64,000 nt of DNA from positions 372,001 to 436,000 of the forward strand of contig OW285187.1 in assembly GCA_935421135.1 (NCBI GenBank). Reading direction: 5' to 3'. Origin of the DNA: Bugulina stolonifera (taxonomy: Eukaryota > Bryozoa > Gymnolaemata > Cheilostomatida > Bugulidae). The translations under genes and the position numbers were made by a program. This document shows positions 1-9,625 of the stretch, one piece after another. Position 1 is the stretch's first letter. Every line of letters starts with the position of its first letter. A model generated the notes under the pieces. The model did not search any database and was not told the origin of the DNA. It saw only the letters and a list, made by a program, of their open reading frames with translations.

Positions 1-626
1 ATGTCTCCATGTGTTTATGCTCATTCCTTATTCATGTATCTTACTATATGTTGTTATACATAGTCACATGAATGTTACTAAGTCCTTTTTATGCCTTTTA
101 TACCCATGTACAGAGGCCCGACCTCTCAGAATCCATTGATATTCATTTTGTACATGAATTGGACCATTATAAGCAACTTTTGTAGAACCCGACCTATTTT
201 GGGTCGGCCGTCGGGCTTCCGGCGGCCATCTTGTTGCGCAACTTCCGGACGACCACACGTCGTCTTTTCCCGACGTCATGTCGGCCGGAAGTCCTTATAC
301 TATATAAAGGGCACTGTTTTACTGTTCATTGTCTCAGTCTACGCTTGGCTTTCAATAAAGACACATCTATACTTGATACAGGGACTTCTCTTCCTTTTAC
401 TAGGTCATTCGCTCTGCGAACCGCCTACTAGGTTGAATTACTCTCTTTCACTGTATAGTCTGAAGGTCGGACTTGAGATCAGATGGGTCGTCTTTGGTAG
501 TATTTGGGCTACTGAGACCGCTCGATCTTTCATGTAATGCGAAGTCCTATTACCACTCATAGGCACTTCATTTCTGGGTCGATAGTCGTCCAAGGACGAC
601 CGCACCAAATCACAGAAACCATTACA
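1..626 (+). repeat. 5' LTR (partial) of a Ty3-like gag-pro retrotransposon
   Basis: The sequence ends in CCATTACA (619-626) and is followed at once by a primer-binding site. Bases 227-626 match 3397-3796 with no difference that I can see. The solo LTRs of the same family at 8221, 52103 and 57667 show that a full LTR begins TGTAATGG or similar, so the left end of this copy lies before base 1. A TATA box (TATATAAA, 301-308) is followed 46 bases later by AATAAA (354-359), implying a very short R region. Two small palindromes, CCGACC/GGTCGG (about 189-206) and GTCGTC/GACGAC (about 584-599), are kept in all family members seen here. Confidence 0.9.
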
Positions 627-627
627 T

Positions 628-647
628 TGGTGGCAGCGGTGGGATTC
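628..647 (+). promoter_or_regulatory. Primer-binding site matching tRNA-Leu 3' end
   Basis: It begins one base after the LTR. The motif TGGTGGCAGCGGTGGG is complementary to the CCA-tailed 3' end of animal tRNA-Leu (AAG type, ending CCCACCGCTGCCA as I recall it). This supports tRNA-Leu priming of minus-strand DNA. The 648-1015 leader that follows carries no recognisable gene. Confidence 0.75.
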
Positions 648-1015
648 TAAGGTCGTACTCTTACGATACGAAGAGAAGGAAGGTGACCTCGGACTCGGGT
701 GACCGGCCGACCTCATTCTTCAATACTTCTACGGCGATTTAGGACTCGGACCCGGGAACCTTGGATACGAGAAGGTGACAAACGCTAAAGTGCACCCATA
801 ATTCTCGTGGTTCCGCTGGATGTAGCCCGACCTACGCCGGATCTTCAATCAAAGACCGACCTCGGATCCAGAACAGATTGACGGTACTCAGTACGACCAT
901 CAGGCCGACCCGGCCTAACAAACTACGGTAGTTAACTAACTACCCGACACCCTACAGACATCAAACCGAGGACGACACGTCCCCTTCACCAAAGAGGCTC
1001 CATCTATACTCAGCA

Positions 1016-1876
1016 ATGGCTAGCGATATAGACAGGCTAGTAGAGGTAATCGGACAGTACATAGAAGTAGCTCGACCTCAGCCGCCTCAACCCTCTTTCA
1101 AGACACCACAGTTCGACGGACAAGGAGACGTCGAGTTCTTTATAGAACAGTTCCTGACCATAGCCGAGGCAAACGACTGGAGCCCGGCAGCCATGTACCT
1201 TCACCTAAGAGAGGCCCTCAAGGGACCGGCACAAGAGTGTGGCCGACCCGGCACCTCAGAAGGGATCTTCGAAGCTCTACGCGCCCGATACGGGTTAACT
1301 GATAAAGAAGCTAGACTCCAGCTCATACAGCTGCGGAAAGATCCCGGCATGTCATTACAAGAACATGCCACCCTAGTCAAGAAACTTGTACATGTGGCTT
1401 TCCAGGAACTACCCGAAGCACACCGCCGGGTATTGGCTGTGGAAAACTTCAGTAACTCTCTTGAGGACGGACACCTACAGAGACACCTCTTGGCAATAAA
1501 CCCCAGAGATGTGGACTCGGCCGTCCGAGCCGGAAACGACTTCTTGCTCGTCAAGGGACCTTCCCGTGGAAGTAAAGCACACCAAATCAGGGCAGTCACA
1601 GAACCCGAGCCGGAGACACCCCAAATAAATACAGTGGACTCCGACCTGACCTGGATCAACGACCTGAAAGAGGCCATCCAGACACTCAGCCAAGAAGTCA
1701 GACGACTTCGAGGACTACTAGACGCCCCCAGAGCGCCAGGACCTCGGAACAGACCCTCCTGGCAGACCAGCAAAAAGCCTGGTCCCCCTCCTCAACGGAC
1801 CAATGGGAACACTCTCCCCACATATCCTGAGCCGCCAGTACCCGAGTCGGGAAAAGGCTCCGGCCCGAGACAGTAG
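1016..1876 (+). CDS. Gag-like protein of LTR retrotransposon
   Basis: A 286-residue frame with the layout of Ty3-type gag: an N-terminal helix-rich capsid region with F-D-G-x(5)-FI-x(2)-F around residues 33-46, a W about 10 residues later, and the LKG-A segment typical of retrotransposon gag. A charged, proline-rich tail starts around residue 240. No CCHC zinc knuckle is visible. The ATG at 1016 lies about 370 bases after the primer site, as expected for a genomic RNA leader. The frame ends at TAG 1874-1876 and overlaps the protease frame, which lies one base back. It would form particles for this element or for a helper. It differs sharply in GC content from its surroundings, consistent with a recent insertion. 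Confidence 0.85.
   Translation: MASDIDRLVEVIGQYIEVARPQPPQPSFKTPQFDGQGDVEFFIEQFLTIAEANDWSPAAMYLHLREALKGPAQECGRPGTSEGIFEALRARYGLTDKEARLQLIQLRKDPGMSLQEHATLVKKLVHVAFQELPEAHRRVLAVENFSNSLEDGHLQRHLLAINPRDVDSAVRAGNDFLLVKGPSRGSKAHQIRAVTEPEPETPQINTVDSDLTWINDLKEAIQTLSQEVRRLRGLLDAPRAPGPRNRPSWQTSKKPGPPPQRTNGNTLPTYPEPPVPESGKGSGPRQ
1849..1855 (+). promoter_or_regulatory. Candidate -1 ribosomal frameshift site GGGAAAA
   Basis: The heptamer sits exactly in the X-XXY-YYZ register of the gag frame (G GGA AAA), 21 bases before the gag stop. A -1 slip moves ribosomes into the protease frame, which is open from 1831. GGGAAAA is a known class of slippery sequence. I did not fold the downstream RNA. Confidence 0.65.
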
Positions 1877-3477
1877 AGGCTGGCACTCGGGCCCTACAAG
1901 TTCCTCACACCTCTCACATTTCCATCTCGGAAGACCGTCCCAAGTATCCGGTCGGCAAGGCCGACCCCCCTTCTAAAACAGTGACTCAAGTGACGTATGT
2001 AAAGCCGCATGTACCTAGCCTGTACATACAAGGACGACTATGTAGCCAAGATGTAACCCTACTCTTGGACACGGGCTGTACGACCAACCTAATATCACCC
2101 CGCACCCTGAAGAAGCTGCAGAGACCCGACCTAGAGGTCCTACCAGTAAGTCAGCCATATGGCAAGATGGCCGACGGCTCGACTCTCAGGTTCGAGGGAA
2201 TGGTAAGGCTACCTATGGTAGTCGGTCGTACCTTTAGCCAAGAACTGTTCCTCATCGGCTCCATACCAGAAGATGGCGTCCTAGGGATGCCCTACCTGAC
2301 TAAACACAAGTGCTCTGTAAACTGCCATACCGCAAAGGTATACACCAGCCGAGATCAATGGCCGTGTGTCAATAGAACGGGAAGCCCTTATACATTGAGG
2401 ACGATGCCTGAGATGAAGCCTAGTACGCCTCCGCCCGACGTCGATGACCCATGCCGACGTCCTGGACACCCACACAGAGGACCAGGGGCCGAGGGAGGAA
2501 CGGATAATTCAGTACCTAGTACACCTGCGCCCGACGTTGATGATCAATGCCGACGTCAAGGACACCCCAACAGAGGATCCAGGGCCAAGGGAGGAACGGG
2601 AAGCTCATCACTTAGTACACCTGCGCCCGACGTCGATGATCAATGCCGACGTCAAGGACACCCCCACAGAGGATCCAGGGCCAAGGGAGGAAAAGGATCA
2701 TTACCGCCCAGTACAACTCCGCATGGCGTCGAAGTACAATGCCGACGCCCTGGCCACCCGATAGGGGGGCTAGAAGCCGAGGGAGGAACAGCGAAGAAAA
2801 AGAGGCAAGTAGAGGACCAGGGCCGACAGGCTAAAAAGCCGCGCATCCAGGAGCGTAGACAAGGCGCAAACCGCCTCGAGGAAGGAGCTGTCGACTATTT
2901 CCAGCACCCGATATTCCCGCCGCCCGACTGGGGCAGAGGTTCAAAAGGTAGACCCTCCTACGTCCGGATGCTAACGCCCTACACTAGGGAAAACAGACCC
3001 TTATCATACAGGAGGAAGGCCCGGTGGAAGCGAGGCCGACCCCCAGAGGTTATACTAGAAGAAATTCATCACAAATGGGCTGCCCAGACGACTACCTATC
3101 GTAGGCCGACACGGCCAGGCCCGTGTTTACTCTCCAATTCCACAGACGGATCCGGTGACCCAGACAACCTTGAGATCAAAATAGATCTAACAACAGGGGT
3201 CAGACAAGTGCACTTCCGCCGCAACGTAGTTCTACTACATGGTGAGAAGCCAGGTGTTGCAGGCATAACGTCGCACACCACAAGGAGAACCAGGGCAGCC
3301 CCCACACCTATAAAAGGCCAGGATCCAGATGGATCCCCCAGTACCTTCACCACCACCACTCAGTCAACACCTAGTCGGACAACAGAGCACTCTATCCATC
3401 TTGTTGCGCAACTTCCGGACGACCACACGTCGTCTTTTCCCGACGTCATGTCGGCCGGAAGTCCTTATACTATATAA
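1855..3477 (+). CDS. Retropepsin-containing second ORF (Pro, no RT/IN)
   Basis: The frame is open from 1831 and has no ATG at its start, so it is probably reached by -1 frameshifting from gag; I start it at the shift site. An aspartic protease lies near the start: LLLDTGCTTNLIS (about 2068-2106) is the catalytic DTG block, and GVLGMPYL (2278-2301) is the conserved second half of the fold. It is followed by about four tandem units of roughly 32 residues carrying DVDDQCRRQGHP-like motifs (2436-2765), then a basic tail. No reverse transcriptase, RNase H or integrase motif is present. The frame runs about 80 bases into the 3' LTR before its stop. The element is therefore non-autonomous or internally deleted. 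Confidence 0.75.
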   Translation, partial: RLRPETVEAGTRALQVPHTSHISISEDRPKYPVGKADPPSKTVTQVTYVKPHVPSLYIQGRLCSQDVTLLLDTGCTTNLISPRTLKKLQRPDLEVLPVSQPYGKMADGSTLRFEGMVRLPMVVGRTFSQELFLIGSIPEDGVLGMPYLTKHKCSVNCHTAKVYTSRDQWPCVNRTGSPYTLRTMPEMKPSTPPPDVDDPCRRPGHPHRGPGAEGGTDNSVPSTPAPDVDDQCRRQGHPNRGSRAKGGTGSSSLSTPAPDVDDQCRRQGHPHRGSRAKGGKGSLPPSTTPHGVEVQCRRPGHPIGGLEAEGGTAKKKRQVEDQGRQAKKPRIQERRQGANRLEEGAVDYFQHPIFPPPDWGRGSKGRPSYVRMLTPYTRENRPLSYRRKARWKRGRPPEVILEEIHHKWAAQTTTYRRPTRPGPCLLSNSTDGSGDPDNLEIKIDLTTGVRQVHFRRNVVLLHGEKPGVAGITSHTTRRTRAAPTPIKGQDPDGSPSTFTTTTQSTPSRTTEHSIHLVAQLPDDHTSSFPDVMSAGSPYTI

Positions 3478-3796
3478 AGGGCACTGTTTTACTGTTCATT
3501 GTCTCAGTCTACGCTTGGCTTTCAATAAAGACACATCTATACTTGATACAGGGACTTCTCTTCCTTTTACTAGGTCATTCGCTCTGCGAACCGCCTACTA
3601 GGTTGAATTACTCTCTTTCACTGTATAGTCTGAAGGTCGGACTTGAGATCAGATGGGTCGTCTTTGGTAGTATTTGGGCTACTGAGACCGCTCGATCTTT
3701 CATGTAATGCGAAGTCCTATTACCACTCATAGGCACTTCATTTCTGGGTCGATAGTCGTCCAAGGACGACCGCACCAAATCACAGAAACCATTACA
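3397..3796 (+). repeat. 3' LTR, truncated at its 5' (U3) side
   Basis: Identical by eye to 227-626, but the first part of U3 is missing. The homology begins abruptly inside the LTR at CCATCTTGTTG, and no TGTAATGG start precedes it. It ends CCATTACA, followed by GTAT, which fits the NTAT target duplications of other family members. The abrupt junction suggests one deletion that removed the end of the internal region together with the start of U3. Confidence 0.85.
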
Positions 3797-4320
3797 GTAT
3801 TATAATACTACCACAGGTATTGATGGTATGTAGACAAAGATGGACGGGTGCCAGTATTAGTGGGGAGTTATCTACTCACATGACACCTACTACTACCTAC
3901 TATGTTCTTTGACATCTAGGTTACAGTTATCCTCTCACCTTGTAAGTCATTGAAACTGTTCGAAGAACAGGGAGACAACTCCGTAATCATGAACTGCAGC
4001 ACTTTGAGATAAGAATACCACTTCCAAAAGAAGTGTGAACATTGGTATCACTCGGAGACCCTTCTGCACTAGTACTTGATGTGTAAACATAGACAGTATA
4101 CAAATGTACATGTACATGTAATCCTATAGTAATGGTGAAGGAAATAGTGCTGTAGGGGCATATGCTGATGAGATGAGAAGTTTGTAGCGCATCCTACAAT
4201 TGTCATGCGATAAACTAGAAGATTCATAGTTGATGTTGATAATAGAGGAGTAGAGACATGCGTTGTGCAGTAGTATGCTACTGGTCGCAGCCTATTAATG
4301 TACCTAGACTATTGTTGTAG
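3797..4320 (+). other. Gap before Ig gene; possible damaged Ig exon
   Basis: No clear gene. Around 3949-4010 one frame reads EEQGDNSVIMNCS, which resembles the B strand of an Ig domain, and further on HWYHSETLL resembles a C strand. Two in-frame stops (TAA and TAG) interrupt it, and no clean donor follows. It could be a decayed exon of the downstream gene. Confidence 0.3.
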
Positions 4321-7223
4321 TGAAAGTGTTGAGGCCAGGGAAGGCCAACCTGGGGCGTATGAAGGCAACGTCTACTATATTTTCAAACCTTCTCAAAACA
4401 AAGAACAGGTAACATGTGAAGCTATAGTACCTGGTTATGAAATGTACCCTGTCAACGCCACTGCTGAGCTCATCATTCATGGTAAGTATAGTATTGTGTA
4501 TGAACTGTTATGCACTACATGTCTTTGGTGATCAACCATCTGGGAGTAGATTCTGGAAATTTTCAACTAGAATTGTGAAAATGTATACCAAGTAGTCTTA
4601 TAGTTACCAAGTAGTCTTATAGTTACCAAGTAGTCTTATAGTTACCAAGTAGTCTTATAGTTACCAAGTAGTCTTATAGTTACCAAGTAGTCTTATAGTT
4701 ACCAAGTAGTCTTATAGTTACCAAGTAGTCTTATAGTTACCAAGTAGTCTTATAGTTACCAAGTAGTCTTATAGTTACCAAGTAGTCTTATAGTTACCAA
4801 GTAGTCTTATAGTTACCAAGTAGTCTTATAGTTACCAAGTAGTCTTATAGTTACCAAGTAGTCTTATAGTTACCAAGTAGTCTTATAATTACCAAGTAGT
4901 CTTATAGTTACCAAGTAGTCTTATAGTTACCAAGTAGTCTTATAGTTACCAAGTAGTCTTATAGTTACCAAGTAGTCTTATAGTTACCAAGTAGTCTTAT
5001 AGTTACCAAGTAGTCTTATAATTACCAAGTAGTCTTATAGTTACCAAGTAGTCTTATAGTTACCAAGTAGTCTTATAATTACCAAGTAGTCTTATAGTTA
5101 CCAAGTAGTCTTATAGTTACCAAGTAGTCTTACTCTTATAGTCATCATGATTGTAGTCTTATATATAGTTTGAGTGGTTTAACTGAGTCATTGCTGTTAC
5201 TAATAATTTCTACAAGATTTAACTCTCTTCCTGACCATTGAGTCAGCGACTGATTCTCTTGACCAGTGAGTCACTAAGTGGTACTGGTCAGTAAGAAGGT
5301 AGTGGTCAGTAAGAAGGTAGTGCCTTGGGGCAGTGCTTGTCTGAAATTATTACAGGTGGCCAGCTCTTAGTGAATGAAATAGGAAGAGGCTTTGGAATAA
5401 CACAATGTATTTATTACAGGAGTATCACTGTTCAACAAGCTCTATGATGATTATCCTATGATGAAGTTTCTATTTACATGTATTTACTATTTTATGGATA
5501 CAGGATTATAAATTATTAATCCAATTAAATACAGTCTTACATCTAGAATCATACAAGTTGTATTACTTTCTAGAAATAGTACGAAATGACAGCACCAATG
5601 AAGGCAGCACCAATGAAGGCAGCCTCAACACAACAAACTGTAAACATTATGATTTTCCTAGACTTTCTTTCTGCTGATTGTATGTCGGGTTGAAGGTCTC
5701 CTACATTGTATAACGATGTGTGATTAATCAACTGGATTGCTGTTTCATAAAATAATAAGTTTTCTTAATATTCTTCTTCTGTGGACATGTGTGTGTCGGT
5801 ATTGCTGAGTAACTTGTTGTTAAACACTATTCAGTTCAAGTTATTCTCAGGTGGTCTGTTACATTACATTGACATTAGATTACTTTAATATAGAGTATGA
5901 TGGCTAACTTGATTGTTTCTTTCCCTTGGATATGTAATTGCTTCATTTGTATCTCGGTGACTTCCAGGAGAGGAATAATAACACTCTCACTGTTTAATAC
6001 GCTCCTGGAATGAACTAATACTACAACACACTCTTTGTTAGCTCGAACAGCTGTAGACTCTATGCCAAACATTGCACAAGTGGGGTGACTCTCACACACT
6101 GCTAAATTATCAATTGGGATCTCTCTTAACTAGCTCTGCATGTAATAGATCTACATTGCTTATATTAATTGTAGCTCCACCCCAGATAAATTGTCCAGAA
6201 AGCATAACAGGAGAGGAGAATGCAGAAGTAAAGGTAGAGTGTACGATCAGTGGGCACTCCTTACCAGAGGCCAAGGACATCAGCTGGAGGACTCCCACAG
6301 GAAACATTGGAGCTAACATGGAACTGGAGAGTGACGGTCTCTCTAGCATGGTAATGTCACAGCATGTAATCGGTAGCTACATTGTACATGTATGTACTAT
6401 AACCATGTGATTGATAGCTATGTACTATAACCATGTGATTGATACTACTGTTACCCGGTTACACAAGCATAAAATATAGGAGTTACGTTCTCACTTGTCC
6501 CAAATCGTAGTGTTGTTATTTTGAAGACTGAAGCTGCTAATGGTAAAGTGAATAAAGTAAAGTTAACCATCAAGATAAAAGGCAGCCAATCATATGGTAT
6601 CTACATTCTAACCGCTACGAACACAGGTGGTCCACAGACTGCTAAAGTGGAACTCAAAAAACCCGAAGGTTTGATTTATTATTCATTTCATCCTTCCCTA
6701 CATGTATGTCTGTATGTACATGTATGACTGTATGTACGTGTATGCCTGTGTGTATGTACATGTGTATGTATGTATGTATGTATGTATGTATGTACATGTG
6801 TATGTATGTATGTACGTGTGTGCGTGGTGCGCATGTGCGTACATACGTATGTACGTACGTACATACATGTATGTATGTACGTACATGTGCGTACGTACAT
6901 ACATACGTACATATGTACGTACATGTACGTACGTACGTACGTACCTCACATTATATAACTACCCATGTACATGTAGCTGATTATATAACCATGTGACTGA
7001 CTATATAACCATGTGACTGACTATATAACCATGTGACTGACTATCTAACCATGTGACTGACTATATAACCATGTGACTGATTATATATTAACCTGTGACG
7101 TATTTTTTGTTAGTGCTGGACCCAGTAGAAGATGGAGATGATGTCAATGGTGCTAGCCCCATTTCTGTGTTGTACAATTCTCTACTGCTACTCCTATTGG
7201 TCAGCTACTCACTTATTCTTTGA
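4321..7223 (+). CDS. Ig-domain cell-surface protein, 3' exons (partial)
   Basis: Four exons fit in phase: 4321-4481, 6175-6350, 6527-6668 and 7114-7223 (stop TGA 7221-7223). The first encodes the second half of one Ig domain (EQVTCEAIVPGYEM, with an N-glycosylation NAT). The second and third encode another Ig domain, with PPQINCPE at its start, VKVECTISG as the B strand, DISWRTP holding the core Trp, and SYGIYILTATNTGG as the F strand, though the usual F-strand Cys is replaced. The last exon gives a short acidic stretch, NGAS, then an Leu-rich hydrophobic end with no cytoplasmic tail, typical of a GPI-anchor signal. The acceptor of exon 3 is uncertain (6511 or 6527; only the latter keeps phase). 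The signal peptide and first half-domain are missing, with the LTR element lying directly upstream. Family membership beyond Ig cannot be told. Confidence 0.65.
4588..5131 (+). repeat. 19-bp minisatellite in Ig-gene intron 1
   Basis: About 28 near-perfect copies of a 19-bp unit (TACCAAGTAGTCTTATAGT) in the first intron of the Ig gene. Only single-base variants occur. The rest of this intron (5132-6174) is AT-rich and carries no gene that I can recognise. Confidence 0.98.
6690..6950. repeat. Alternating purine-pyrimidine TGTA/CATG/TACG tract
   Basis: About 260 bases of almost strictly alternating purine and pyrimidine (TGTATG, TACGTG, TGCGTGGTGCGCATG, GTACGTACGTAC) in intron 3 of the Ig gene. 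Such tracts can form Z-DNA or hairpins. Long open frames on both strands here are by-products of the repeat. Confidence 0.9.
6963..7090 (+). repeat. 20-bp minisatellite before last Ig exon
   Basis: Six or so copies of a 20-bp unit (TGACTATATAACCATG core), ending about 20 bases before the acceptor of the last Ig exon. Confidence 0.9.
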
Positions 7224-8220
7224 TTCTATTGGACAAATAAGTAGGACACACATCTACTGCAGTACTATTATGATACTTACCAGGGGAGTTATCTTTCCCT
7301 GTTTTATGGTGTAGATCATTTCTAAGATAGTTTCTACCATGAGCAGTAATATACATGTACATGTAATTATACCATTATCTTACATTTCATTCATGCTGCA
7401 GATAATACTTTCTTGAAGCTTGTAGATAATCTCTAAAAGACATTCCTGTTATATGTATATTTCATGCATCGTTTCCATAGCTATACTGAGCGTTTTCAAG
7501 GATGTACAAATTGGACACCTAATAATCGTGGGCACTCAAATTATTCATCATAATTAGAAGTTATCCTCTCTCGAATCACGGTTTGAAAGAGGACAACTTC
7601 TAATTATGTTCAATAGATCATGAGTGCCCATGATAACAATACAATATGTGCATGTCTTGTGCAATAATATACGTGTACTATGCTAAGTCTGCATCTTTAG
7701 TAGCTTATCTGCTATTCAATTCATTGGTTGCAACTGAGTCTTTCAGCCAATTGCAAAGGGTTATACATCTAGATGATTGTAGCTATACAGTTCTAATAAC
7801 TTTTGAAGTAACATTGCAACATTTAGTAGTCATTATTATTTGTTTTAGTGGTTCTTTTATCTACTTGTAAGTATATTTAAATTTAATATCATGGTATTAT
7901 ACCCGGGAATATTTATATATCAATTTAATTATTTTACTAATAACTTTGCCTACTTATTGTATTGTGCAAGCTTATCATAATATCATCCAATAAGGTTTCA
8001 GTTCTTACAAGATGGTACCTATGCAATCAGACAGTTTTGTGTTAAAATACAAAGTAAAGAATACACTGAACTCTACCCTTGTCTTTCATTTATGAAACCA
8101 TAGAGACAGCTTGCTGCAGGCACTGAATAGCATAATATATATATGTATGTATATCAGATTCCAGCAAAACTGTCTAGTGATGACTTCTTTATGTATCTAC
8201 ATATACATGTACAGAAATAT
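7224..8220. other. Intergenic region, no gene seen
   Basis: 3' flank of the Ig gene. AT-rich, with short scattered frames only. It holds one small foldback repeat (7529-7630), listed separately. No polyadenylation signal stood out as certain. Confidence 0.6.
7529..7630. repeat. Foldback (MITE-like) repeat, copy 1
   Basis: Inverted arms of about 45 bases share TGGGCACTC at the tips and CATAATTAGAAGTTRTCCTC at the base, around a short centre. The same arms occur at 9495-9625, so this is a dispersed family. No clear target duplication was found. Confidence 0.7.
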
Positions 8221-9006
8221 TGTAATGATTTCTGGTATTTCGTGCGGTCGTCCTTGGACGACTACCGACCCAAAACTGAAGTGCCTATGAGTGGTCCTAG
8301 GCCTTCTCATTACATGAAAGATCGAGCGGTCTCAGTAGCCCAATAACTACCAGAGACGACCCATTTGGTCCCAAGTCTGACCTTCAGACTATACGTTGAA
8401 AGAGAGTGATCCGACCTAGTAGGCGGTTCGCTAAGCGAATGACCTGACAAAAGGAAGTGAAAGTCTCTGTATCAAGTATAGATGTGTCTTTATTGAAAGC
8501 CAAGTGAAGACTGAGACAATGAACAGTGAAACAATGCCCTTTATATAGTATAAGGACTTCCGCCCGACGTAGTGTCGGGAAAAGACGACATAGGGTCGTC
8601 CGGAAGTTGCGCAACAACATGGCCGACGGCCGACCCAAAATGGGTCGGGTTATACAAAAGTTGCTTATAATGATCCAATTCATGTACAAAATGAATATCA
8701 GGTAATTCTGAGAGGTCGGGCCTCTGTACATGGGTATAAAAAGCATCAAAAGACTTAGTAATAATCATACATGAACGTACATCAGTATGTAATTAAGTAG
8801 AGTGAATATAAACACACAGATACACGTATATAGACAGTAACTGGATGGTTCAGACATGCAATGCAGTTGAGTATAAGTATACGAACAGTTAGTTATGAGA
8901 GTATGAGTGTTAGCTGAGTAGTGCTGTGACAACTACTAGGCACTTAAGGTGCTGCAGGGTTTATTCCGGTAGCTGGAATCGTATACAAATGTCCTGTACC
9001 ATCACA
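8221..9006 (-). repeat. Solo LTR, Ty3-like family (reverse orientation)
   Basis: A full LTR of the family at 1-626, on the minus strand, 786 bp. Its ends read TGTGATGG and CATTACA in LTR orientation, and it is flanked on both sides by ATAT (8217-8220 and 9007-9010), a 4-bp target duplication. The TATA box, AATAAA and both conserved palindromes are present. No internal region adjoins, so it arose by LTR-LTR recombination. Confidence 0.92.
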
Positions 9007-9197
9007 ATATTACATGTAGAAATAGCATTATGTAAAATATTCTATCTGTGAGTAGAAATACATTGTAGATGGTTGGGGGACATTAGATTGCTTACCAATT
9101 ATTCTAAGGTAGTTTTAGCTATTGAATAGCTATTTGCTATCAGATTTTTGAGCGGCTTACCAGTATACAGTATACTAGTACATGTAGAATAAAGAAA

Positions 9198-9475
9198 AGT
9201 AGAATGGCAGAGTAGATTGTGTAGAATGATAGAGTAGATTGTGTAGAATGATAGAGTAGATTGTGTAGAATGGTAAAGTAGGTTGTGTAGAATGATAGTC
9301 TAGATTGTGTAGAATGATAGAGTAGATTGTGTAGAATGATAGAGTAGATTGTGTAGAATGATAGAGTAGATTGTGTAGAATGATAGTCTAGATTGTGTAG
9401 AATGATAGACTAGATTGTGTAGAGTGGTAGACTAGATTGTGTAGAATGGTAGACTAGATTGTGTAGAATGATAGG
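9198..9475 (+). repeat. 22-bp minisatellite
   Basis: About 13 copies of a 22-bp unit (core GATTGTGTAGAATGATAGA). The flanking 9007-9197 shows no gene. Confidence 0.95.
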
Positions 9476-9494
9476 GTTTGAAGACATGCATTCA

Positions 9495-9625
9495 TGGGCA
9501 CTCATGGGCTAATGACCATAATTAGAAGTTGTCCTCTCCAAACTGGTTTTCTTCTACTTCTTTACTTGGAAGAAAAGATTGAGAGAGGACAACTTCTAAT
9601 TATGATCAGTAACTATAAGTGCCTA
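9495..9625. repeat. Foldback (MITE-like) repeat, copy 2
   Basis: Arms match the repeat at 7529-7630: TGGGCACTCATG at the left tip, and CATAATTAGAAGTTGTCCTC on both inner arms. The centre differs from copy 1. Confidence 0.7.

Noticed and set aside
2281..2846. Alternative frames in the repeat region of the LTR element
   Set aside because: Shadows of the repeat-rich protease ORF. They carry no start context or motifs.
4588..5131. CRISPR array, and likewise for all other tandem arrays
   Set aside because: The units are head-to-tail with no unique spacers, and the genome is eukaryotic.
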